Source of the DNA: Priapulus caudatus
Taxonomy: Eukaryota > Priapulida > Priapulimorpha > Priapulimorphida > Priapulidae
DNA: 42,413 nucleotides
Direction of reading: 5' to 3'
Assembly: GCF_000485595.1 (NCBI RefSeq)
Contig: NW_014577271.1
Location: forward strand, 65,379 to 107,791
Positions 36,301 to 42,413 of the stretch are shown here, piece after piece. Made by a program: the position numbers and the translations under genes. A model generated the notes under the pieces. That model made no database searches. It was given only the letters and a program-made list of their open reading frames with translations, and had not been told where the DNA came from. Numbering within the stretch: the first letter of the stretch is position 1; the number at the start of each line of letters is the position of its first letter.

Positions 36301-39300
36301 TTTCACTGAAGCAATTTAAGACATTGTAATGAGACCGAACTGTATTTGTGATATATTTTATGTGAATTGTTTTTTATTTATTAATACAGCAGTAAGTTAT
36401 CTTTTTGATAACAAATACTTGTTCATGTCTGTTTGCAGCAGGTTTTCCAAAAGAAGTTTTCATTTGTCTTATCATTACTTGTAGATGTCAGTTAATTTTC
36501 CCTGATTCTCAATCTTCATTTGTGCATTATATTTTCTGATAGTTAATTAATGTTCTCTTTTATAACAATCTATGAAATAAATGGTTGTATCTGTCCTGCG
36601 TACTTAATTTATGTACACAAGTTGTGATTACCAGCTTATACCTACAAGTGAAATACTTTGTGTGACACACTTTTGTGGACTAGTGAATTTTGCATGAAAC
36701 AATTGCTCACAATGGGAGCTAATATTATCAGGATGCAAGAAGTTATAGGGAATCGTTATGCGTATATGCAATTCATGCAGCTTGGCAAGACATCATGTCG
36801 ATAACATATACTTAACACACGTGGCTACCACACACATGCTCAAATGTTTTTCATTGTTGTGTTTTTTCTATGTTCAGTCGTGTCTGATCGTATTCTTCTC
36901 TGATGGAGGGTCAGACAGAAAAGAGCACGAAATTTTCTTAATGACATGCGTGAGAACCATGTAAGGGCATCTCACTAAACTCTCTGTTATTCTCTTCCTA
37001 CTCCCGTCACCACTATTTTTCCATTCCATCCATGAGGAGTCAATTATCTGCTCTTGCTATATATATATATAATTAAATATATATATATATATATCAGGAG
37101 TAGATAATAGGGAAGGAGTGTGACTTCAATAAACAAGGGAAATTTGTCATTTACTAGCCTTATAATATCTACGATTTACTACGCGTTAACTCATCCAACT
37201 TGAGCTCAAATCGTACACAGTACATTCGCCTAGCATCGTGCGAAATTGTTTCCGTCGTATACACCCGCAATCCGGAGATATAGACTAAAACGTACGACAC
37301 CGATTTTCCATTCTGCTGCCAGCAAACTGATGCGTTTTGCGCCGACATTTAACAAAAGGCACCTACTAACCACAGCTTGCTCTCTCACGAGGCGGTGTGG
37401 CTCGCAGGGAGATTGCGTGGGGCGTGCGTGGGCGGCTGGGGGCATACCAGCTGTATGCCGGCTATGCCGGTATGTAGCTGTATGCCGGGTTCAAAGGTTA
37501 TCTCGCCGAGTGTTGGCGTCGATTGTCCATCTCCCTGTGAGCCACACCGCCTCGCCGAGAGAGCAAGTTGTGGTTAGTAGCTGCCTTTTGTTTAAATTTC
37601 GGACGGCAAAACGCATCGAGTTTGCCTGGCAGCAGAAATGGAAAATCGTGGGTCCCGTAAACGTTTTAGTCTATATTCTCCGATTGCGGGTGTACACGAG
37701 GGAAACAATTGCGCACGATGCTAGGCGAATGTACTGTGTACGATTGAGGCATCAGTGGATGAGTTACGCATAGTAAATCGTAGGTATTATAAGGCTAGTA
37801 AATGACGAATTTCCCTTGTTAATTGAAGTCACACTCCTTCCCTATTATCTACTCCTGATATATATGTATAATTATATATATATATATATATAGCCAGAGC
37901 TAATAATACATAATGTACACAATGTATTTTACACAATGTATTATTAGCTCTTGATATATAAGATATATCTCTCGTTCACACGAGGATTTCAGTACCATAC
38001 TGAGCGTTCACACTGTAAAAATATGTAAGACTTATACGCGGCCTCCCAAGTACCGTACTGAAATACGAGGCTTATTTGGCACGGAAAGTGATTCCGCGCT
38101 GAAACAACGGCACCATGCTGGCCGCGTATTGTCTGTCGTGTGACTGCAATTCGAGGCCTCGTAAGCCGTGAAACTGTAGTGCGCTACATTGATACTAGGC
38201 GGCGGAGTGTCGTTTTTCACTTAAGGCTCATGCCATTGAAAATATTTCTCCGAATTTCCTTTTGATAATTGTCTTCATCACCAAAGCATTCGTAATGTTC
38301 ATCTGGATTTTGTGTAATTTTACTGAAAAACTGCCACAAACAACTGACTTTCATGGGCGCCGCGCCGCCATCATGGAAAACATTTCCCTCTAACCGAGAA
38401 ATTATTTACTATTATACCTAGCCAGCTAAGCCTCGATTCTCGTGTGAACGCTGCGGGTTGTGTTAGCACGGTATTTCAGCCGAATTCAGCACCAGATAAG
38501 TATGGAACCAGCGAGGCCGTGTCTCGTGTGAACGTAGCTATATATAATGTTATATGTGTGTAATACACTGTGTAGAGGTCAAATCTATCAAAATACAGAG
38601 ACATACACGTTTACCTTCGGCCTACCTTATTTATAACATCTCTTGAGCATATGACATGGGCGCTTATGACAATAAGACTGTAGCTAGTAATTCTATGCCA
38701 GCTCAGATCTCCGGTTTGAGTTCATCCTTTTTAAATAGTCACGACACCATATAAGTTATCTGCTCCTACTCCGTTTTTGTTATCAACCCAAGCCCACTTA
38801 CACTGTGTTTAAGTAACAGGCCCGTATGAGCTACAGTAGATATGAACGTTAGGAATGTAGTTTATGAAAGGTTGCCACTCCAGCAGGCTTGTGAGATCCT
38901 AACCGTTTGTTCCTCGGGTGATCTTTCGAACAATGTAATGGAACTCACTTCAGGTGAACAAGAAATGAATGCAGAGTTCAGTCCTGGTGAATTGTCATTG
39001 CAGACGGGTAATTGGTTTGCATGATCACAGGTTTCACATACGGACTTTTATATGGCCAAGCTAAGATAGCATAAAGAAGACATTGCAAAGAATTTCTGAT
39101 GTTGAAATATGTTGCCACTGTGTGCCAGAGCATGATGAGGAATTGTCTGGACTGCGTATTTCTCCCGGCCCCCCCACTCAGTGTTATCTAGGGTACGCAT
39201 ATGCTCGTTCCCTCCTTTTGAAAGCACCCCCCTATCTCAGGACTGCTAAAATTTCTGAACCCCCCTTTCGCGGGCTTTTTGCGGGTTTTTCCTGCCTTGG

Positions 39301-40406
39301 AGACCCCCCTAAATCCGGAACACTGATCAATGTACCCCCTATCTCAGGTTAGCTCTCATTCCAACCGTAGTGACGTTAGTGTATAGCGTGTGGAACTGTC
39401 GAACCAGTCTACACTACGTAGTGTAGAGTTCAGTGATCGAGGGGAACTAGGGGGCAATATTTTTACATTTCAAAATTAAATAATCCTGAATGAGCTTTCA
39501 AAACTAGCAGGAATTTCAGGAATTTGATCCCGGGATTTGATAAAGTTTTCTATGATATTCAAGATGAAAGAGAGAGAGGAAAAACACCCCCTTTTTAAAG
39601 AAATCTCTGGGTGAAAAGTCAAATACACCCCCTTTTTTACAATTCTTGGGCCGGATTTTGTCGCGCGAAAAATACCCCTTTACCGGAGATTTTGGGAACG
39701 CGCATGCGGTCCCTCCGACCTCGGAGTGGGGGGGCCGGGGTATTTCTACAAGCGAACGCAACTGCACTTACCATATCTTACATCACCGTTCTATTTATAT
39801 TGTAGACCCTTCATGCTACTGCCTCGTCCACCTAGACTAATGCGTGAGTTGTCGTTGATGGGCGTGGTTGTTCATTTGCAGCCACATTGCACCCTAGTGC
39901 AGAGTAAGGAAGTTACAATGCAGGAAGATGATGCCCGCCGCGTGTTTGGGTCAGAATCCTACACATTACTAGTAAAATTAGGTGAGTGCTTGTCTTCAGT
40001 GTCGTCTGTGCGATCAAGCATTTCAGGTTAACATTTTGTCTTTGATAGCATTTAGTATATAGTGTGAGGCATTGTTGGCAGCAACCTTAATTAAAAAAAA
40101 TGTATTAAAAATTTTTAATTATGTTTCTTTTAGAATATGTGTCTTCATTCTGGTGGCATTGAGAAAACAATACATTTTATTGACATGATACGATAGTACG
40201 TTATTTATTATAATTTCATCTACCCTGCAGGACCAGTGATAGGATTCGAGTATAATGGACCAAATGCCAATCTTCATTGTCAAAAAGCCGTTGCTGACAC
40301 AGCATATGGCACGACTGGCCTTGCCTTTGTTAGCAGCAATCAAAAGACTGCCATGTCGTACGTCGAGAACTTCTACAACTTTGCAGACATGCAGATGAGT
40401 GGCTAA
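23238..40406 (+). CDS. RP2: RP2 (XRP2), ARL3 GTPase-activating protein, nine exons
   Basis: RP2 is a lipid-anchored protein at the ciliary base. It accelerates GTP hydrolysis by ARL3 so that lipidated cargo can be delivered to cilia. Exons: 23238-23305, 26981-27098, 27290-27381, 29343-29515, 32337-32440 or 32444, 36156-36294, 36878-36949, 39882-39981, 40231-40406. The model is about 348 residues, against 350 in human. It starts MGCC (Gly2 myristoylation, Cys3/Cys4 palmitoylation). The TBCC beta-helix domain spans about residues 21-180, with [43 protein letters not shown] and TQPIIE. The arginine finger (human Arg118) is Arg112 and human Glu138 is Glu132. Then follow [13 protein letters not shown] and a C-terminal NDK-like domain ending [12 protein letters not shown]. 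Exon 6 carries one apparent frameshift. Confidence 0.96.
23349..23472. repeat. ACT/AGT trinucleotide-rich tract
   Basis: Imperfect ACT and TAC triplet repeats with self-complementary CTAGTA units, in RP2 intron 1. Confidence 0.85.
23519..23884. mobile_element. Foldback element with internal telomere-like repeats
   Basis: Long inverted arms (about 120 bp; AAATCCACTTTAGGCACCTTA and TATCACGAAGTGATGCACAG are present on both sides) enclose CCCTAA repeats at 23633-23694 and TTAGGG/TTAGG repeats at 23737-23770. TTGCATCAC occurs in direct orientation at both ends. Comparison with 16731-16745 shows the uninterrupted site GGGTCTATGTCCC. Confidence 0.85.
23937..24374. mobile_element. MITE with CGAACA-rich inverted repeats
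   Basis: The ends AGCCTGGCGCACATTGTCGA and the complement of AGCCCGGCGCACATTGCCGA are inverted. The interior repeats AACATTT/AAATGTTCG motifs in both orientations. TTAA lies on the left and TTTA on the right, so a TTAA duplication is possible but not exact. Superfamily not assigned. Confidence 0.75.
24661..24707. repeat. Hairpin with 19-bp arms
   Basis: CTGCTGTATATATTAGTGT is inverted at 24689-24707 with one mismatch. The loop is TGCATGCTT. The stem is AT-rich. Confidence 0.85.
24891..25182. mobile_element. Foldback MITE with 56-bp arms and inner hairpin
   Basis: GAAATTCTCGCGTTCGCGAA (24891) continues through GGCTGTCAGAATCAGG (24946), and its inverse occupies 25127-25182 with few differences. 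A second hairpin (ATAGACTGG...CTCCCACCTC and its inverse, 25041-25123) lies in the right half. No clear target duplication. Both strands show short open frames that are only by-products of the palindrome. Confidence 0.85.
25183..26980. other. RP2 intron 1, right part
   Basis: Mostly AT-rich and featureless. A hAT right-end remnant lies at about 25850-25952: GGGGAGGACCCCCGGG followed by CTGAATTCAGCCCTG, with no left partner found. Confidence 0.5.
26981..27098 (+). CDS. RP2: RP2 exon 2
   Basis: Acceptor TTACTTTCAG and donor GAG|GTATGA. It encodes [20 protein letters not shown], then [19 protein letters not shown], the start of the TBCC domain. It ends in phase 0. Confidence 0.96.
27290..27381 (+). 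CDS. RP2: RP2 exon 3
   Basis: Acceptor CTATTCCAG and donor GGCAG|GTGAGT. It encodes [20 protein letters not shown], then [10 protein letters not shown], repeating coils of the TBCC beta helix. It ends in phase 2. Confidence 0.96.
27382..28111. other. RP2 intron 3, left part
   Basis: It contains an (AAAT)n-like stretch at 27601-27672 and an ACACAC/AAAC-rich patch at 27690-27745. Nothing coding. Confidence 0.55.
28112..28443. mobile_element. hAT MITE, 332 bp, 6-bp target duplication
   Basis: The ends CAGGGTGTGAAATTA and the complement of CAGGGGTAGAAATGA are imperfect TIRs. The direct repeat AGTAAA is at 28106-28111 and 28444-28449. The interior holds repeated GACTCCCTGA motifs. Lies in RP2 intron 3. 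Confidence 0.85.
28587..29174. mobile_element. Kolobok/T2-like MITE with TTAA duplication
   Basis: The inverted ends AGGAACAGTAGCCTCTAGG and the complement of AGGGACAGTAGCCTCTAGG are each preceded or followed by TTAA (28583-28586, 29175-29178). TTAA-AGGGACA ends are typical of Kolobok/T2 elements. The interior is non-coding. Lies just upstream of RP2 exon 4. Confidence 0.85.
29343..29515 (+). CDS. RP2: RP2 exon 4 (catalytic arginine finger)
   Basis: Acceptor TTTTGCTCTAG and donor GAAG|GTAGGC. It encodes [20 protein letters not shown], then RDCKK and [21 protein letters not shown] carries the ARL3-directed arginine finger. It ends in phase 1. Confidence 0.96.
29632..29900. mobile_element. hAT left-end remnant
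   Basis: It begins CAGTGGCGCACCGCCG and contains the hAT-typical TTTCTGGGCAAGACCCCCCC block. No convincing right end or target duplication was found. Confidence 0.5.
29901..31396. other. RP2 intron 4, middle part
   Basis: AT-rich intronic DNA. Apart from the hairpin at 30742-30805 nothing stands out. Confidence 0.55.
30742..30805. repeat. Hairpin with 22-bp perfect arms
   Basis: TCAAGAGCGTATTAAGAAGG (then CT) is inverted at 30784-30805. The 20-base loop repeats part of the stem (TTAAGAGCCTTATTAAG), so two alternative foldings are possible. It could resemble a small-RNA precursor, but arm identity is also typical of young foldbacks. Confidence 0.85.
31397..32056. mobile_element. hAT non-autonomous element, 660 bp
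   Basis: The TIRs are CAGGGCCGTATGCAG and the complement of CAGGGCCGTATCCAG. Inside, TAACCCCCC and its complement recur near both ends. The flanks (CAGTAC and TACTGTAC) are themselves inverted, so the exact target duplication is unclear. Confidence 0.8.
32337..32444 (+). CDS. RP2: RP2 exon 5 (3' boundary ambiguous by 4 bases)
   Basis: Acceptor CTGTTTCAG. It encodes [11 protein letters not shown]-like sequence ([20 protein letters not shown]), then [14 protein letters not shown]. The consensus donor GAG|GTGGGT ends the exon at 32440. The weaker donor GTGG|GTTTCT at 32444 puts the first part of exon 6 in frame and is given here. Confidence 0.85.
33251..33338. repeat. (CATATA)n hexanucleotide array
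   Basis: About 14 near-perfect ACATAT units, adjoining the duplicated segment at 33362. Confidence 0.95.
33362..34224 (+). repeat. Segmental duplication, copy 1 (RP2 intron 5)
   Basis: It matches 41525-42413 across its length with scattered single-base indels. It starts with a 28-29-bp minisatellite (CTCTATCATGGACTCTTCTC), followed by CATATA/CACACA tracts, unique sequence and a GTGTGGGTGGG tract. Confidence 0.9.
34225..35468. other. RP2 intron 5, part between repeats
   Basis: AT-rich, with pyrimidine-rich stretches after 34780. No coding segment recognised. Confidence 0.55.
35469..35891. mobile_element. hAT MITE, 423 bp, 8-bp target duplication
   Basis: The TIRs CAGGGTTGGCAGCG and the complement of CAGGGTTGGAATAA are flanked by a perfect direct repeat CATGCATC (35461-35468 and 35892-35899). 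Subterminal AAAACAGT/ACTGTTTT motifs recur. Lies in RP2 intron 5. Confidence 0.92.
36156..36294 (+). CDS. RP2: RP2 exon 6, with one apparent frameshift
   Basis: There is a good polypyrimidine tract and acceptor ACGGCAG, and donor GAG|GTGGGT. The first part reads FKVEEYVP, matching human VVQDYVP. The continuation [14 protein letters not shown] and [16 protein letters not shown], matching human LPTTEELKAVRV and SIVPISRGQRQKSS, is in another frame. The switch falls at 36179-36187 and needs one missing base. Likely an assembly deletion; a genuine mutation is possible. Confidence 0.8.
36295..36877. other. RP2 intron 6
   Basis: AT-rich, no repeats or genes recognised. Confidence 0.6.
36878..36949 (+). 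CDS. RP2: RP2 exon 7
   Basis: Acceptor CTATGTTCAG and donor CATGC|GTGAGA. It encodes [20 protein letters not shown], then LMTC, the first strand and helix of the NDK-like domain (human SCLVVLFAGDY). A second donor at 36961 would break phase with exon 8, so the first is chosen. Confidence 0.88.
37091..37862. mobile_element. Large foldback element, arms about 333 bp
   Basis: The left arm (37091 to about 37422) and right arm (about 37530 to 37862) are inverted copies with scattered mismatches. The terminal sequence is ATATCAGGAGTAGATAATAG. The loop of about 107 bp is GC-rich and contains TATGCCGG repeats. Both flanks are (AT)n, consistent with insertion at TA. It lies in RP2 intron 7. Open frames inside are palindrome artefacts. 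Confidence 0.92.
37897..37950. repeat. Short hairpin, AT-rich
   Basis: GAGCTAATAATACAT is inverted at 37936-37950. The loop contains two ACACAATGTA units. Confidence 0.8.
37966..38543. mobile_element. MITE with GTTCACACGAG ends
   Basis: The left end ATCTCTCGTTCACACGAG and right end CTCGTGTGAACGTAGCTA are inverted. Internal CGAGGC, CAGTAC and GGTATTTCAG motifs recur in both orientations. Flanked by TATATA. Superfamily not assigned. Confidence 0.75.
39164..39739. mobile_element. MITE with C-rich 16-bp TIR and 8-bp target duplication
   Basis: Perfect TIR CCCGGCCCCCCCACTC / GAGTGGGGGGGCCGGG. Flanked by GTATTTCT at 39156-39163 and 39740-39747. Inversion extends with mismatches to GCATATGC/GCATGCGC. 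Internal ACACCCCCTTTTT-type blocks recur. An 8-bp duplication fits hAT, but the C-rich terminus is atypical. Confidence 0.85.
39882..39981 (+). CDS. RP2: RP2 exon 8
   Basis: Acceptor TTCATTTGCAG and donor TTAG|GTGAGT. It encodes [20 protein letters not shown], then [13 protein letters not shown], matching human [20 protein letters not shown]. It ends in phase 1. Confidence 0.95.
40231..40406 (+). CDS. RP2: RP2 exon 9 and stop
   Basis: Acceptor TACCCTGCAG. It encodes [20 protein letters not shown] and ends [12 protein letters not shown], with TAA at 40404-40406. This corresponds to human GPVIALEFNG and FYNFADIQMGI. Confidence 0.96.
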
Positions 40407-41524
40407 GTGGCATGAAGATTAAACAGAGAAACAATCAGAAGATTACGTATACAAGGGATATAATTGAGTTAGTTGGGTTAACGAGCTAACTGATGTGCTT
40501 CTACGATGAGAAAAAGGGAGGTATATGAGTGAAAGAGAGCGAGAGAGAGAGGTTAGGAGGTTAAGCTGTTAGAAAAGGTTGTGCTAGAATGTAGATATGT
40601 GATTAAGCTGCTAGGAGCATAGGCAAGCCTCATTTATGATCTAGTCACAAATCTAGGCCATCTGGGAAGTAACTATTGTTTGTTGGTTTTGTCTGTTATC
40701 ATTTCTTCATAATATTTTAGCTGATTTTATGAAGGCTTTCAATGCATAGCATGTTCGCGTGCATTCATACATAATCTTTATTATGGAATTAAGCCTTAAA
40801 CAAGTGACAGTGACAGTAACAGCTGAAGTGACAGTGGGTATGGGCAGTCATTGAAGCTGGTGAGCATTTGCTATATTGATGAGCACCTGATTAGTATCTT
40901 GCTGTCCCCTACATGTTTTCCTAATATTTTAGCATAGTTATTGACTTTAGGGCAACATGGCGTTATTTGCATTTCTAGATAAGCATTCACTGTTAAGGCA
41001 TGTAAGGTACTCAAGTCACTTTATTACACTTATATAGTAGGATATTGTATTATGATGACCAGTTTTTATGAGACTTCTACAGTTTACAGTTCTCGTTTTC
41101 TAAAGATTAGCTGAAGTCAACAAAATTGATTGGTGGATGCCACCAAGTTACTTGTGCTCGGTACATGAAACGTGCGCTTCTATTTCACGGTAGGTATTTG
41201 CTCGTTTAATATTGATGTAAGGCATATAATATCAAATGGGGTTAATAAGTGCTATACGTTTTCGAAATATTGCTATCCATGACACATCACTTCTAATTGG
41301 CATTGTAAAACGTGTGCACCAACCGGAGTATAATGATACTCTGCAGGGATGAATGTTTCTGCAGATTCAATTACGGTTTACCAATAAAGATTGCCTTAAC
41401 AATTTAACTATATATAACCTTACAGACTATAGCATCTTCTGATGTATAGGCCTAGACAACTTTCTTATGTGAGTTATATGTCAGTGCGACTGATGTTTTA
41501 TGTTTCATTTCTATATATATATAA
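40407..41524 (+). other. RP2 3' UTR and downstream flank
   Basis: No further coding sequence. AATAAA at 41383-41388, about 980 bases after the stop, is a candidate polyadenylation signal. A GA-rich patch lies at 40530-40560. Confidence 0.5.
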
Positions 41525-42413
41525 TCTTGATTATGGACTCTTCTCTATTATGGACTCTATCATGGACTCTTCTCTATGATGGACTCTATCATGGACTCTT
41601 CTCTATGATGGACTCTATCATGGACTCTTCTCTATGATGGACTCTAGATATACATATACATATACGCATATACATACACACACACACATGCACACGCACA
41701 TAAACATACACATACGTATACGTATACGTATAAAGGGTTCTCCCCAGCCCTTTAATGCATGTCAGGTCTGATATTCCTTCTAAGCTGAAGCTAATATCGT
41801 CCTCTGACGTGCCTTATTTGCCTAATTGACATGCCTTAATTTCCAGCTGTGTTTACTTTTGACAATCCCGGCACAATCATGTTATGTTTTCACAACTTGA
41901 TGTATACATTTCTAAACTGATCGAGTTTACTTGTGTATTAAGGAGCTCTGCATATAACATGCATAATTGACTCCAGTTGGTACAACCCCTCTCCTGGGCC
42001 TCCCCCACCCGTCAATAAGCGACCTGTCTTCTGAAATTCTTCAGGAAAAACCATGCATATACATATACATATGTACATGCGTACAATACATACGTATGCA
42101 CGCACACGCATACATACAATGCACGCACGCATGCACACACACATGCACGCACACTCACATACACACACATGCGTGCGCGCACGCACATATGTAGTCATAA
42201 ACATAGACATATTCATATTATTCTTTATTTATAATTAATATGTAATCCATTTGTCATTCATTATATATAAGCTTACAAGCTCATGCCACTGTTATGTAAG
42301 TAAATATTCATCATTTGTACCGCCCTTGCACTTGGCCTATTGGCCATTATGTGTAATTAAATTAATTGTATGAACGTGTGGGTGGGTGTGTGTATGTGTG
42401 GGTGTATATATAC
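41525..42413 (+). repeat. Segmental duplication, copy 2 (runs off the window)
   Basis: It is the same order as 33362-34224, starting at the CTTGATTATGGACTCTTCTC minisatellite. It ends at the window edge in the GTGTGGGTG tract. It lacks the long (CATATA)n array that precedes copy 1. Confidence 0.9.

Noticed and set aside
36961-36966. GTAAGG as RP2 exon 7 donor
   Set aside because: Good consensus but it leaves exon 8 out of frame. GTGAGA at 36950 gives phase 0 and the family's length.
37246-37773. 175-codon open frame on the + strand
   Set aside because: It spans the large foldback and reads through both arms; no homology recognised.
33362-42413. The two direct repeats as LTRs of a retrotransposon
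   Set aside because: The sequence between them contains RP2 exons 6-9 and no gag or pol.

Overview
The window is nuclear DNA from an animal, probably an aquatic invertebrate. It has AT-rich spacers, kilobase-scale GT-AG introns and many small DNA transposons. I could not fix the phylum. Two conserved protein genes were assembled exon by exon, both on the + strand. No operons, bacterial genes, CRISPR arrays, rRNA genes or tRNA genes are visible. The only tRNA-like sequence is the head of a SINE.

Positions 1733-15335 hold VPS26, the arrestin-fold subunit of the retromer endosomal sorting complex. Seven coding exons join in consistent phase to the stop. Only the exon carrying the initiator codon is missing, presumably left of the window. 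Positions 23238-40406 hold RP2 (XRP2, the retinitis pigmentosa 2 homologue), a dually lipidated, TBCC-domain GTPase-activating protein for ARL3 at cilia. Nine exons are recovered. They include a 68-base first exon encoding an MGCC lipidation site, which is too short to stand out as an open frame. RP2 exon 6 contains one apparent single-base deletion. An assembly indel is the simplest explanation, because duplicated repeats in the window also differ by many small indels.

The rest is repeat-rich: several hAT-type non-autonomous elements with visible terminal inverted repeats (TIRs) and target-site duplications of 5, 6 or 8 bp; a TTAA-flanked Kolobok/T2-like element; a pogo/Tigger-like complex; SINEs; a LINE reverse-transcriptase remnant; an antisense BEL/Pao-like remnant just after the VPS26 stop; large foldback elements, including an approximately 770-bp inverted repeat in an RP2 intron and a foldback carrying telomere-like CCCTAA arrays; and an approximately 0.87-kb segmental duplication, one copy in an RP2 intron and one downstream of the gene.

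The two genes are not functionally linked in an obvious way. Both serve membrane trafficking (endosome-to-Golgi retrieval; ciliary lipidated cargo), but their adjacency may be chance. I found no convincing new biological system. The most unusual items are the nested and foldback elements and the RP2 exon 6 lesion.
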